Notes: generated by a model not told the origin, from the sequence alone. A stretch of 64,000 nucleotides of DNA from Microvelia longipes (GCA_018340805.1 JACMZG010000008.1:17576674-17640673), one strand, 5' to 3'. Counted from the stretch's first letter, positions 1-12,735 are shown. Translations and numbers: made by a program.

Positions 1-720
1 TAGGAAAAGTATTGTGTTTACAAAAAATCTGAAACCGCGATGTTACCCGAATTATCCATTTCAGTCGTTTTTAAGGCCTCCTGAGTGGTTTTCGCAAAGT
101 TTTATGTCTGTATGTGTGCTTGTGTGTGTGTCTGTTATCATCGTAGCGCCTAGTATATTTATGCTAGAGAATTAAAATTTTGTACAAAAATCAGTCTACC
201 CCCGTAGTTGTGCTATTCGGAAAATAATTTTTCGTGACGTCACTAACCCGCAATAATGAAACTTTTGAATAATCAAAAAACACGAAAAAATTATGCGATC
301 CGATTGAAATTTGGCACGCATATAGTTAATATATAAGTTATGTGCGCATAATATATGTGCTAAGTTTCATCTTATTATCAGCTTTAGTTCAAATTTTATT
401 AAATGATCGGATTACATTTTTTAAAGGAAAAAATCGGAAAGTAATGCAATTGAGTTGAAACTTGGTAGAAGTGTATCCCTTGACGAAATAAATAAGTGTA
501 CTCAGTTTCGGTATAATAGAACAAGTTTATCCATGGTTTTTGGTGTATCATAATAGTTAAGCAGCATTGAGCGTGGTCAGTGCCTGGATAAAAGACCACA
601 GGGAATGAAACGAATGTATTTACTATCTGAGGACGAGCGAAGCGAGTCCGAAGGTGGAAAGATGAGCGTTGCGAATCCAATGTGATGAGGAAAAGTTCCG
701 AGGTACCCCGAACCCGATTT
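1..720 (+). repeat. Family A repeat, copy 1 (head cut off by window edge)
   Basis: First of many copies of a ~720-bp dispersed repeat. Order along the unit: a head (in other copies ACTTTTCCTCATTTATACC; here the window starts just inside it), a body with TGACGTCA (235-242), a 5S rRNA-like segment (about 546-612, with GTTAAGCAGC and GTGGTCAGTGCCTGGAT), then a tail with GAGCGAAGCGAG (around 637) and the end GAGGTACCCCG...CCCGATTT. A 12-bp inverted pair, ACTTTTCCTCAT in the head and ATGAGGAAAAGT about 30 nt from the tail end, is visible in fuller copies. No coding capacity is seen. The 5S part suggests a 5S-type SINE or a Pol III-transcribed repeat. Confidence 0.88.
546..612 (+). promoter_or_regulatory. 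5S rRNA internal-promoter-like segment in family A copy 1
   Basis: The segment reads GTTAAGCAGC, then a CATTGAGCGTGGTCAGTGCC block, then a diverged GGATGGGTGACC and GGGAAT. This is the order and spacing of box A, the intermediate element and box C of eukaryotic 5S rRNA. The 5' part of 5S upstream of GATCA is absent, so this is a derived promoter segment and not a 5S gene. Confidence 0.85.
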
Positions 721-739
721 AATTAAATTATGTTGTACA

Positions 740-1055
740 TGTTAATTTAAAAAAAACAGAACCCATACTGATAATAAAGTGTATACATTTTTGTTATCCA
801 TACATGGTAGTATATGTGTAAAACCTTTTTCCCCGATGCAAACACTATTTAAAGATTTGTAATTATTTCATAATAACAAATGTCATTTTTGTGGGTTAAT
901 GACGTCACACATTGTTCATAACAATATAGGCTTTCGGACATTAACAAGATAAATTTTCGAACCAAGTTTCATTTTAATCCTAGAAAGTGGTTAAAAGTTA
1001 TCGTGTCTCATAGAAACGTCTATAAGCACTAAATCTCTCTCTCTCTCTCCTATAT

Positions 1056-1121
<66 letters not shown>
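740..1121 (+). repeat. Partial family B relative ending in (TA)n
   Basis: It shares with 56000-56225 the blocks AGTATATGTGTAAAA and GTTAATGACGTCACACAT, followed by a diverged 'aaccaagttt' block. It then runs into CT repeats and a (TA)n array at 1052-1121, the same order as in the fuller family B copies at 14814 and 59393. It has no inverted arms. TGACGTCA lies at 900-907. Confidence 0.6.
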
Positions 1122-1125
<4 letters not shown>

Positions 1126-2580
1126 TATTCTTGATCAGTGAGTCCCCCCCTTACGGAATATCCCCCCTCGCCATCCCGCTCTATGACCTCAAATTCATAA
1201 ACTTATTTTTTCTTTGAAAATTCGCTGAAAAGTAAAAATAATTTTGCAGTAAATGTAATAAAATAACTTTAATAATAAGGATTGAAATAATCAAAATTTA
1301 ATCGTAAATAGTTTCATGTTATTTATGGTTTTAAACATTTAAATACCTTACTTACTAAATTTTATAAATTATAAAATTTTCTAACAAATAAACAACAAGT
1401 ATCCTTATAAGACACTAAAACAGATAGCATTTTAAAACTCCAATTATTATCGTCGATAAAAAGCCAATAAAGCTAGCAGAATAAACTAGCTTGGCAATAT
1501 AATAAACTTATATTGCATCATGAAATAATTTAACTGTCGAATAAAATAAATTAAGATTGCAAACAGGGTGGCCATAATCAAATATAATTTCCCTATTAAT
1601 TAACAAATATGTATTTTTAATTACTGTTCTGTTTATTATACTAATAATATAGATACATTCAGGTTTGATAATAAATTATAGCTAACAATTAATATAATGG
1701 TATATAAATAGTTGGTAATAACAGGTTATAAAATAACGATAAATACAATTAGTCTAGATAGGAGTTATGTATGATAAAAAAACAAAATAAAAATTATAAA
1801 ACAACAATAATTGATCGATTAAAATAGGTTGTGTTTATTTTGTTTTTTAAATAAACTTACTGTTATTTAAAAAAATATTAAGAATATAGAACATACTATT
1901 ATTTTATGCTCATAAGTTGGCCACTAAGAGACAATTTTTTTTAAGACTAAGACACAAATCATTTTAAGACTAATTTTAAAAGCACATTCTAGACTTATGG
2001 TGTATGTAGTACCTAGTTATAAAAGCAATGAGTATTATATCTCTATTCTTAATAAGAATTAAGCATACTAATAAGACAGTATACTACATATTGTTCTTGC
2101 TAAATCGAGCATTGCCAAATAAATCATCTTCTTTACATAATTTTTGCTCAATTACTATGGAACCGCTTTTCATTTTAAGTGCGTAGACTGCATAATTAGG
2201 TTATTAGTTCAAAACATATTAAAAAATGTGGCATTAGTACGCACTGCGTATGAAATTTATCATTAATATTAAAAACACTACATTTAGTTAAAATTTATGC
2301 AATTGTTATGTTTAGTCTTATTTTAAAGGCATCTTTTATTTTCTAATAGATGTGAACGTCCACTAATTAATTATAAGTATGAAAATTAACAAGGAACATT
2401 CAAAACAGGATCAAAGAAAGAATAATTTCATAGTCAGATTAACTTGATGTTTAATTATATGCTTTGAACATGGGACGAGCATCACAATAGCTTGCATCTT
2501 ATTAATAATATAGAGTATGAATTATTGCAAAGTATCTATTACACTATGAGGATTAGGTCAAAAATAAAATAAATGCACTT
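1126..2580. other. AT-rich stretch with no recognisable gene or repeat
   Basis: Long runs of A/T-rich sequence with stops in all frames. No match to the repeat families of this window was noticed. Confidence 0.5.
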
Positions 2581-2589
2581 GAAAATTTG

Positions 2590-3045
2590 AAATCCTGATT
2601 TGCTGTAGAATGCCTGTTGTACAAAATGATGCTTTCTCTACTACTCTACTGTAGGATGCCTGCTCAGCTGTAGACTGCCTGCTGGGCTGCAGGATGCCTG
2701 TCGGATGCTTGTTGTGCTGCAGAATGGCTGCAGGATGCCTTTCGAATGCTTTTTGTGCTGAAGAATGCCTGCTGGGCTGCAGGATGCCTGTAGAATGCTT
2801 GTTGTGCTGAAGAATGCCTGCTGGGCTGCAGGGTGTCTGTCGAATACTTGTTGTGCTGCTGCTGGGCTGCAGGATGCCTGTCGAATGCTTGTTGTGCAGC
2901 AGAATACCTGATGGGTTGCAGAATAACTGCTGTGCAGTAGAATGCCTTTTGTGCTGCAGAATGCCTGCTGTGCTGCAGGGTGCCTGGTTTACAGGAGGAT
3001 GCCTGTTGCGCTGCAGAATGTCTGCTGTGCTACAGGAGACACTTC
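2590..3045. repeat. GC-richer minisatellite, about 15-45 bp nested units
   Basis: Degenerate tandem repeat built from TGCTGGGCTGCAGGATGCC and TGTCGAATGCTTGTTGTGC blocks. It stays open on the minus strand for 163 codons as an imperfect NKHSTGILQPS peptide repeat, and also partly on the plus strand. Openness on both strands is what a tandem repeat without stop-generating words gives. I see no coding evidence. Confidence 0.85.
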
Positions 3046-3597
3046 TCAATTTAGCTTCGTATTACAACTCTCTCTAGCATTAAGCCAACAGTTATAATTG
3101 CACATAGCCACTAATTATGTTTGGAAAATCAATAATTTTTCTATGCAGTCTCAAAAAACTAAACTTTTATCTATCAAACTCGGTTAATAAGACACACTAC
3201 CTTGCTTGCGAGAGGCTTCGGTATGTATAGATACAAATCAGTAATCCTCATTCTAAGGAAACCACTTTTCCTCATAATCTTTTCCTAATCCATATTATGT
3301 ATTATATAAATGAAACGTTCGATCCAAATTTGTTTTTTTTTAGATACTTCATATCATATTTCATTTGAAAACATCCTCGGGCAAAAATAAAACACAAACA
3401 ACTTGAGTGTAATTTTATGTTTCAAACAATAGCAAATTGAATATGTTTTTTGTCCATACAATATTAAGGTTTTGCTAGTTATGTTAATTTATTGACATAC
3501 TATTAAATAAATTAACGAAAGAATTATAACTCTGAAAAAATGAATTAATATCTTTATTAATTATAACAATAAGAAAAACAATGTAACAGTTAATCCA

Positions 3598-3648
3598 AGG
3601 TCAGGCGGCCGCTGGACCGTGGCCACCTCTCTGCCCTCACTCGTTATA
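3598..3648. other. Isolated GC-rich block
   Basis: About 50 bp containing GGCGGCCGC and CGTGGCCACC, sharply GC-rich inside very AT-rich DNA. On the minus strand it is followed by AATAAAG-type sequence, so it could be the end of an old transcript or element. No family was recognised. The flanks (3050-4570) otherwise show nothing I can name. Confidence 0.35.
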
Positions 3649-4572
3649 ATTCTCCACTTTTATTCTTAACATTTTCATTTTTATCTCAAATAACTGAATA
3701 TTTAATTTAAATGAATTTTAAACTTCCGGTCTTCAAGTTATAAATAATTATTTTTTATTAAAAATGCATTACATATTTTGTTATAAAAATTTATTTTAAG
3801 ATAACTTTTACATTATGGAAAAAATAAAGTGTGTGTATGGAATAAAAGATATAAACTTAATAATGAAATTAAGACGAAGAAAAGATAAAAATTTACAAAT
3901 AAAAAAAAAGTAATAATTATGTATAAAAATAATAGAATTAAAAATAATTTTGGAAAAGAAGGATTAAGCATTATTATAACTAAGACTTCCAAGTCCTCGA
4001 CCGCAACTAAGAATATTTATAATGAATAAGAAATTATAAATGAAAGTTTGATATGAATCATCAAACAAAGAATGTCGACAGGTATAATTAAGCAGATGTA
4101 CAACTAAGCAGGTTTATTAATTGCGTTGAAAATTCGGCTTTTGTATAATTCATTTATTACGTAAAACTGTTAGAAATATTAAGGTTAAAACTTAAAATAA
4201 GAGTAATAAATTAAAAGTATATAATAAGTGGTTTTATTAACTAAAGCTACTTTTTTTTCAAAAATTACAAACGTGACTGCATGGAACGTTGTTCTTGACA
4301 ATATAGTTTTTTAATTTCGAAAAATAATGAAAACACTTCTACAAAATCATTTAATTTAAAATGTACAAAGACATAAAAAAGTAAAATAGTTAATATCTAC
4401 AACTTTTAGATTGAAATATTATTCATTATTGTACACTATTGTTGTTAATTTTGTTTATGAATGTAAATATGTTGCTGTATACGGATCAGATAATAATTTA
4501 TAGGTTTGCTTGTGGTTAAATATAAAGAGGTTGCAATATGAATCAGAATCAGTTTACAACTGAACTCCAAGG

Positions 4573-6216
4573 TTGGAGGTTGCTGATTATTAGATGAATA
4601 ATTTTTTTTAAAAAAAACTTACATGTCATTTAAAGAATTTAACTAAGGCTAAAAACAACACGAAACTTAGCGTACTTGTTGGTCTTACGTAGTACTACAT
4701 TTTACATCAATTCAATCATTTTTCAGTGATTAAATTTTTAAACTCATTAAAAAAAATAATTTGTTTGTGATTGTTGTATGAATTTTTAAAATAATTGCTG
4801 AATCATTAATGACGGTAAATAAAGTCATCAAAATTATTTTCCAAATAACAAAACAAGCCTGAAAGATGGATTTACAGAGGTTCTATATACTCTAGAATAA
4901 TCCCTCTAGGAGTACGATAACCACACACGTACATACAAATTTGTAAAACCCCTCTGGAGGTTTTAAAGACATCTGAAACAGACGATTAAAGTGAAATCAT
5001 AGATTCGATTTTTAATGAAAACACTTTAATTTTCCTATATACCTTTGGTATAAATGAGGAAAAATAAAAATCGGATAAGGTATTTCGAAATTTGTTCCTT
5101 ATCACCTTATCAGATAAACTAAGTCCATCCTTACCGCATCTAGAGTTCGAAGATACCTATAACTAACTTACCTATCTAACCTAACCTACCTATACTAACT
5201 ATTACTAATTTAGTAATCGTATTAATTTAGTATTACTATTAGTAATAGTATTTAAAACTACTATGAATATAGTAATTTAGAAAAAGTAATTATTTTTACT
5301 TATTTATAATTGGTATTGGTATTATTACTTTATATACAAATCTAAATTACTATATTCATAGTAGTTTTAAATACTATTACTAATAGTAATACTAAATTAA
5401 TACGATTACTAAACTTAATTTCAATTCGACTTGTATATGTATTGGTTTTGTCACAACACAAATGTTAAGCATCATCCAGCGAGGTCAGAACATTAATGAG
5501 TATACTTGAGAATGAGTAAAGGGAGTTCGAAGATATACTAATTTATAAATCGGGCATTTTTCCATCGCTCGTTCTCAAAAAGTGGAAAATCCCTAGTGTA
5601 TAAGTTAGTATAGGTAGGTTAGTTATAGGTATCTTCGAGCTCTAGAGACGAGCGAAGCAAATTCAATGTGGTAAGGATGAACTTATAGTTTATCTGATAA
5701 GGTGATAAGGAACAAATTTCGAAATACCTTATCCGATTTTTATTTTTCCTCATTTATACCAAAGGTATATAGGAAAATTAAAGTGTTTTCATTAAAAATC
5801 GAATCTATGATTTCACTTTAATCGTCTGTTTCAGATGTCTTTAAAACCTCCAGAGGGGTTTTACAAATTTGTATGTACGTGTGTGATTATCGTACTCCTA
5901 GAGTGATTATTCTAGAGTATATAGAACCTCTGTAAATCCATCTTTCAGGCTTGTTTTGTTATTTGGAAAATAATTTTGATGACTTTATTTACCGTCATTA
6001 ATGATTCAGCAATTATTTTAAAAATTCATACAACAATCACAAACAAATTATTTTTTTAATGAGTTTAAAAAAATGATTGAATAGATGTAAAATGTAGTAC
6101 TACGTAAGACCAACAAGTATGGTAAGTTTCGTCTTGTTTTTAGCCTTAGTTAAATTCTTTAAATGACATTTAAGTTTTTAAAAAAAATCATTCATCTAAT
6201 TATCAGCAACCTCCAA
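4573..6216. repeat. Giant inverted repeat made of a circularly permuted family A unit
   Basis: Arms of about 630 bp (roughly 4573-5200 and 5587-6216) are nearly exact reverse complements. The outer ends are TTGGAGGTTGCTGAT and ATCAGCAACCTCCAA. A second, inner inverted repeat of about 72 bp sits at 5207-5279 and 5342-5413. The right half reads, from about 5414: pre-5S body, a worn 5S segment (GTTAAGCATCATCCAGC, 5465), family A tail (GACGAGCGAAGC, 5647), then directly a family A head (TTTTTCCTCATTTATACC, about 5742) and body up to 6216. The tail-to-head order is a circular permutation of the usual unit. Confidence 0.8.
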
Positions 6217-6218
6217 CT

Positions 6219-6505
<287 letters not shown>

Positions 6506-6561
6506 CACATTCGTGCCAAGACTTTTAGATTTTCAACAATGTCTAAAAAGACGTATATCAT

Positions 6562-6950
6562 CTAACAAAGATTAAACTAATGTTAATAATGAGGTGAAGC
6601 TTGACACATTTGTCTGTTTTACATAAGACTAAATGCGTGACGAATATAAATTTTTCATACTCCATAGAAAATTATATGTTACCATGTTTTACGAATTTTC
6701 ATAATTTTTCCGAGTAATAAGTGATGTCATAAAACATGATTTTCCCTATACTGTAGAACTCAACCTCAATATATTTTTTTTACTAAGTTTCAAGTCTCTA
6801 TAGCATAAACATAATAAGAGTTACTATGGTAACAGACATGCAGACAGAAAACTTGGTAAAAACCATTAAGAAAGCTTTAGAAACGCCTGAAATGAATTAT
6901 TAGATCCGGATTTATGGAGAAATCCTAATAAATTTTCTGTATACCTTTAG
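6562..6950 (-). repeat. Diverged family A copy, body and head, minus strand
   Basis: Reads in reverse as the family A body: AACTAATGTTAATAATGAGG, a worn TGATGTCAT, TTTCAAGTCTCTATAGCATAA, GGTAACAGACATGCAGACAG, AAACGCCTGAAATG, then TATACCTTTAGTA. It is older than the other copies. Its head is interrupted at about 6952 by the element at 6953-7742. Confidence 0.65.
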
Positions 6951-6952
6951 TA

Positions 6953-7742
6953 TTCGCGATTCAAAGTCCGTAGCAGCGCCACCGTCGCTGATAAGAAATT
7001 GATAACGAAAGGGTGATCAATGTTAAAGTCCTTATGGGGATTTTCTGGTTTTTATTATTTGTGAAGATTATTTCTTTAAATTTTTTATGAACTCAGTAGA
7101 ACCACAATTTCATTGAAAAATAGCGTTTTAATGGGTTGTCACGAGTATTTAAATTGAGTGATAAGAAGATGAAGATCATAATATAGTGTTTTATTTTATT
7201 TATTGTTAATTGATGTTACTTTTAAATAATTTTATTTTGCACAAACACACAAAATTACCATTTAATTGCATAAAATTGTTTAAATTAGTTGTAACAGGTA
7301 TTTAAATTAACTGATAAGAAACTGATTTTCACTGTAATGGTGTTTTAATTTATTAATCAATTTTATTTACGCTCTAAAATAATTAATAACTCAATAAATT
7401 CACTTTTTGTAAAATGTTTGTTTAAATTATCCGTTTAGGTTTTATTATTTCTGGGTTAAATTGGACGAATCAAAGTCTGTAGTGATAAGAGCCTGATTCT
7501 ATATTTAAAATCCTGGAATTATCAAAATATTTATCTATGAAATATTTGCAATTTTTTTTAGCACCGATGGTCGTTCTAATAATTTTCATCACATTTATCA
7601 CAAATTAACAAACAATAAATAAATAAAAGAAGAATTTTTATCGGCTCCCATGCTAATCCTATGATAAAAAAAATTTTGATCACCTTTTCGTTTTCCCGCC
7701 ATTGGTATTGCCAACCTTACAACTATCTCTTTGAATCGCGAA
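6953..7742. mobile_element. Non-autonomous DNA transposon with 14-bp inverted ends and TA duplication
   Basis: Perfect inverted termini TTCGCGATTCAAAG (6953-6966) and CTTTGAATCGCGAA (7729-7742) are flanked by TA on both sides. A subterminal pair also matches: CGAAAGGGTGATCAA near 7006 and TTGATCACCTTTTCG near 7676. The interior holds repeated GATAAGAA words and no protein signal. A TA duplication fits Tc1/mariner-type elements. The superfamily is an inference. Confidence 0.7.
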
Positions 7743-7751
7743 TAGATCTTA

Positions 7752-7787
7752 TTTACTTTTCTACTTATCTATAAGTAGAAAAGTAAA
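7752..7787. repeat. Perfect palindrome next to the inserted element
   Basis: 17-bp arms, TTTACTTTTCTACTTAT and its complement, around a 2-bp centre. It directly follows the element at 6953-7742 and overlaps family A head-like ACTTTTC sequence. Confidence 0.85.
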
Positions 7788-7794
7788 AATCTCA

Positions 7795-8515
7795 TTGATG
7801 ACTTAAAAATGTTATCAAGAAAAAAAATATTTTTGTGTATCGTTATCAATATTGATTAGTTCTTTGCTTTTGTTTGTTAACATAACATATTAGTTGTAAT
7901 GACACTATTTATTTTATTAACACGAACAAATGGTGGGAAACAATTAGTAAATTGATTTATATTTCTTAATATAATGTCCAACTCTTGCAACGCATAGGTT
8001 TGTTTGTACAAGATTCAAGGGTAGGTTACGGTATTACTGCATTTTTATGTCAAAAAAAGATAAAAGCTAATGTAGCGCCATTCCATATAAGGAAATTTTA
8101 AAACAAAACTTTCTTCTGTATTACGTACCGCCTTTATTAAGAGATCTAGGTAAAATAAAGCAGGTATGATTGACAGCTCCAAATACTGGTAATTGTAGAC
8201 CTAACTGGGACCACCTTTAAAATATTTAATAACTAATGCTGTGACCACCCTAAAACTACAGGTACTGTTGGTCACACTGTAATTATGTTATGAGGTTCCA
8301 TTGGAGTAAAGACGCGTGTAACATAGGACAAGTGTAGAATATCCTAAACTGCATAGAGCAATAGAATATTTAGTTTTGCAGTATTTACATCATAGACTTG
8401 AAATAACTATAATATACAAATTTGTAGAAACAATTTCAGTAAGACACCCTAGAAGCCCAACATCGTAAATCTTCGAAAAATTAGGTTGAGGTCGTGGGAG
8501 AAGTGGTTTTTTTAA
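7795..8515. other. No feature recognised
   Basis: AT-rich DNA with stops in every frame and no family match noticed. Confidence 0.45.
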
Positions 8516-8537
8516 AGATGGGGATCAATACATAAAT

Positions 8538-8547
8538 AAATATATAT

Positions 8548-8579
<32 letters not shown>

Positions 8580-8583
8580 ATAT

Positions 8584-8620
<37 letters not shown>
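8538..8620. repeat. (TA)n microsatellite
   Basis: TA repeat with a few phase slips, followed by CACACA. Confidence 0.95.
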
Positions 8621-8625
<5 letters not shown>

Positions 8626-9185
8626 TAAAAAAAATATAGAACAATTTCTAAAAACGCTATCTGTCCAACAAATATTTATAAAATCGAACTTCAATGTTTT
8701 TCAAAACCAGGTAGTTGTAACATTAACCAGGCTTGCTGAGTTTGCAAAATTTAAAAACAAGTTGGTAATGCTTAGCATATAATATTTTTATCAAGAAAAT
8801 AGTCCTTCTTGCTTAAATTCATGTTTCATAACTCAGCAGTAGACTATATATAAGTAGAAAGTATACTATACATAACTCAGAACAGTAGCACGAAAACTTG
8901 TTACTTATTTTCTTTCGACTTAAAGAAAATTCTTTACTTAATTTCTTAACTATTAAGAAATAGGGCATATTCATGCCATAGGTAATACAAAACTATACTC
9001 TTAATGATAATAGTGCATTGAACAGCAATATTAGCACTGGTTTGCAGCGTCATTTTAATATGTTTTAGTGTATTTCCCTTGAAAAATCCGAAAAAATTGA
9101 GTAATTAATTGTATCAAACAACTATAATGAATAAAATAAAAAAACGAGTATTAGATTGTTGAGTGAAGAAGGAAGCATTCTAACG

Positions 9186-9458
9186 AAGATTTGTTCGGCA
9201 TTCGGTCCAGACTTTCCAACGAAAATTTGTCCGGCATTCGGTCCAGACTTTCCAACAAATTTGTCCGCATTTGTCCGACTTTCCAACGAATTTGTCCGGC
9301 ATTCGGTCCAGACTTTCCAACGAAAATTTGTCCGGCATTCGGTCCAAACTTTCCAACGAAAATTTGTCCGGCATTTAGTCCAGACTTTCCAACGAAAATT
9401 TGTCCGGCATTCGGTTAGACTTTCAACGATAATTTGTACGGTATTCGGTTCAGACTTT
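9186..9458. repeat. 36-bp minisatellite
   Basis: About seven units of TTTGTCCGGCATTCGGTCCA plus GACTTTCCAACGAAAA, 36 bp each, with one shortened unit near 9262-9290. Because 36 is a multiple of three, frames stay open on both strands with a 12-residue period. No protein family is suggested. Confidence 0.9.
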
Positions 9459-9559
9459 TTTTGCTTTTATATTCTATTGATTTCTTATTCATTTTCTTCT
9501 CTTACAGAAGCTATAAGGAGACAAAATGCATTACTCCATAGTTATTTTTAACTTTACTA

Positions 9560-10655
9560 TCAGCTATTGTATTTTGCTTAAAGAGAACGTAGAACCATTC
9601 ATATACGTGATTGATGTATTTTTATGCTCAAAAAAACATAATGAAACAGATTAAAATCAACTTTAAAAATTTTACTACATAAAATTAGAACATAATCTTA
9701 ACCAAAACTATTAATTTCATATACCAAAAATGCTTTCTAATTAACTTCTTATAAATACAATATTACAACATTAAATAATAAAATTTAAACTAATTCAACA
9801 CAATTTTTTATGATTTTTATCTAAAATTATTTATAATAAAAGGAATAAACAAAATGGTTGCCCCAAATTATTAACAAAGTAATAAATTACGTTTTTATGT
9901 TTATAATATGCAACATTTAATGTGCATATTTTATAATATCTATGTAAATTTTGCAGAGTTACTTAACATTGTTTCTTTTACATACTGAAAGTAACTAATT
10001 ATTTAAAATTATAATTATGCCTTGCTAATGCTGCTTTTTATAATTTTACTTATTATGTTTTTAATTATTTTGGTTGATGTTTATAAAAGACACGTATATA
10101 GTCTGTATGTATATAGTCTTTAGATAAGTATATTAACATTATTATAATGTTTATGTGAAGTAGCATTTTTTAATTATTTTTTATGACAATGTACAGTGAT
10201 TATAGATTTATTACACTTAATGTAATAAATTTATGTAATTTAAAAAAAACAATAGAGATTAATTACAATACTTCGCTTTGAAACTTTAATTTTCTTGATG
10301 TTGTTAGTAATAATAAAAATTATGTAGTTTTATTATGCTTGTTAGATAATAAATTTTAATTTTGGTCTTTGTGTAAAATAATTTGAATTTAAAATTTATG
10401 ACTAAAGCATAATATGTTAATATGATTTTGCACGTAACTACAGTGCTCTCGCTAATCACAAACTCTCTTTAATCGTTTTATCAAAACTTCAAAATAATAA
10501 TTATAAGTAGGTATTTCAATCGTATGAAACCGTAAAAAAGCTCATTGTTCTATAAAGAATACAACAGTTTTTGAAAACTATTTTTAATCATAAGTAGCAG
10601 CAATGAACCATTAATGCACACTATTATTAGTACGTATGTTCATTAAACTAAAACG
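9560..10655. other. AT-rich, no feature recognised
   Basis: Stops in all frames, very AT-rich, no shared repeat noticed. Confidence 0.5.
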
Positions 10656-10658
10656 TAG

Positions 10659-10660
<2 letters not shown>

Positions 10661-10717
<57 letters not shown>

Positions 10718-10722
10718 GTGTG

Positions 10723-10767
<45 letters not shown>

Positions 10768-10780
10768 TGTATATATATAA
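10661..10780. repeat. (TA)n followed by (TG)n microsatellite
   Basis: TA array to about 10714, then a TG array to about 10775. Confidence 0.96.
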
Positions 10781-11269
10781 GACCCATTTATAGGTATTTT
10801 CTATGAAGTTGATTAATTTTAAAGTATGTCAACCATAATATTATAAGCTGTAAAATTTTAACTTCATTGATTATTATATTTAAAACTTACTTTAACATGC
10901 AAATATCATGTTTATGTAAAAAAGGGATGCATATTATAATCTTTTATTTACTCATATATTGTATGCAAGCATCTAATGTTATGTAATTGTTGTTTCTTTA
11001 TAAATAATAGCGGTTTTATGTAAGGATTTACGTTGCATATACTTACGGGGTATTAGGAAATTAAATATTTAAGCTATGCAACTAAGGCTGTTTTAGGAGA
11101 CACATACATAACTTAATTAATAGCCTACGAATAGAGTTTTAAGGATTTGGATAGAGGCACTTCTTTATATTTAGTGTAATATTTTATAGTTTATTTAGAA
11201 TAATACATATTACTTGGGAGTTACCTAAAGCTTATAATTGTATTTTAATTTTAAATGAAACAAAGCAAC

Positions 11270-11640
11270 TTAAATTAAAGTAAAGAAACAAATTATAAAG
11301 AAATAAATCGGCGGTTTTTTAATTCAACTCGAGCTCACCGTTGGATTAAATTACGTCACGCGGTGGTTTTAATCGCTTTTTTAATTAAACGGTGAATATT
11401 ACTTAACTCGTCGAAGGGGCTTGTGTTAAAAATTGGCGGGAACATTGGGACTAATTTCATTCACATCTCCGTTGTGATAGATCTATAAGGCGCGGTCGAA
11501 AATCAACGGCCTTCTAGATCCTTTTGAACATTGGATCACCAACAAATTTTTTTTATCATTGATTCTTATGGAAAATTTTCGAGGCGCGTTAGTTTTTTTC
11601 AAAATTTTCAGTAATTTGCCGGATTTGTGATAAATGAAGC
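11270..11640. other. Moderately GC-richer unique stretch, function unknown
   Basis: Less AT-rich than its neighbours and not seen elsewhere in the window. It contains ATTACGTCACG (CRE-like, near 11351), repeated CGGTG/CACCG words and GGCGCGG. No open frame of interest was found. It could be old unique regulatory or exon-flanking DNA, but nothing proves that. Confidence 0.25.
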
Positions 11641-11852
11641 ATATTTCCGTAATCTGCACGCTCTTTTGGTTAATCTCAAAGAGTATTTACATTCACTCAA
11701 CGATTTATTTTTTATCTAACTTGGTACATACATAACTACTGTTAGACGTCAATGTTATCTACCTGATTGTGTTATATTTTGAATGTATTAATGAAAATTA
11801 GCACAAATCGTTATTATTTGCAGTCAACAACACCACAACAAAGAGGAAATTC

Positions 11853-12262
11853 GTATGTACGCATGTACGTACGTATGTACGTACGTATGTATGTACACAC
11901 GTACGTATGTACGTACGTACATACATACATGTATACATTTGTATATGTGTACATATGTATACGTGTATATGTGTACATATGTATACGTGTATATGTATGT
12001 ACTTGTGTACATACATGCATACATACATACGTACGTACATACATACGTACGTATGTACGTACGTGCATGCATGTATGTATGTACACATGCACATGCATAT
12101 ACACATAAAAAAATGTACACATATACGTATATATTCATGTATTTATGTACATATACGTTCATACGTACGTACGTACATACATACGTACGTACGTACATGC
12201 GTACGTACATACATACATACGAACGTACGTACGTACATACATACGTACATACATACATACGT
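11853..12262. repeat. Tetranucleotide (GTAY/ACRT) compound microsatellite
   Basis: About 410 bp of mixed GTAC, GTAT, ACAT and ATAC words. A central pair of 24-bp units (GTATATGTGTACATATGTATACGT, 11942-11989) lies between a GTAY-rich left half and an ACAT-rich right half. Several frames on both strands stay open because no stop words form. None of these frames is supported as coding. Confidence 0.95.
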
Positions 12263-12701
12263 CGAATACTAGATATTACTAAGGCTTGGATATACAACAA
12301 TTTAAACCTCTGCGTTTGCTCATTTTTTAGGCCATTATTTAACTATAGTTTTCATTTTAAACTATTCCAGTTTCCGACAATGCCACTTCTAAAGCTATTT
12401 GCATATCTAACTTGGCTTGGGCGCAGCACTGTTTGTTGATAACATTGATAACAAGAGGGTGATGCTTCTTAAAGGTTCTTACGGAAAGAAGTTGTTTTTT
12501 TCTAATTTTTAACCATTAAATGCATTCGATTTATAATTTTAAAAAAACTATATTAAACATCTTTTAAAGAAAAGTGTTTGAATTTGAATTTCAAGCAGTT
12601 TAGGTGTCATGTAAAAATTAAATTCAACGATGAATTTATTTGAATTCAAAGACATACTTTTAACGATACGATAAAAAATGTATATATGTATGTATGTATA
12701 T

Positions 12702-12735
12702 ATAGCCGCGCACAAGCTATAGCTTATGCGGCTAT
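12702..12735. repeat. Imperfect palindrome / hairpin
   Basis: ATAGCCGC at the left pairs with GCGGCTAT at the right, with inner arms AAGC-TATA-GCTT. A GC-rich stem inside AT-rich DNA. Confidence 0.75.

Noticed and set aside
546..612. True 5S rRNA genes
   Set aside because: The 5' half of 5S is missing in every copy, the segment is diverged, and it always sits inside the longer repeat.
2558..3049. 163-codon minus-strand frame
   Set aside because: It coincides exactly with a minisatellite, and an 87-codon plus-strand frame overlaps it. No coding signal apart from the repeat.
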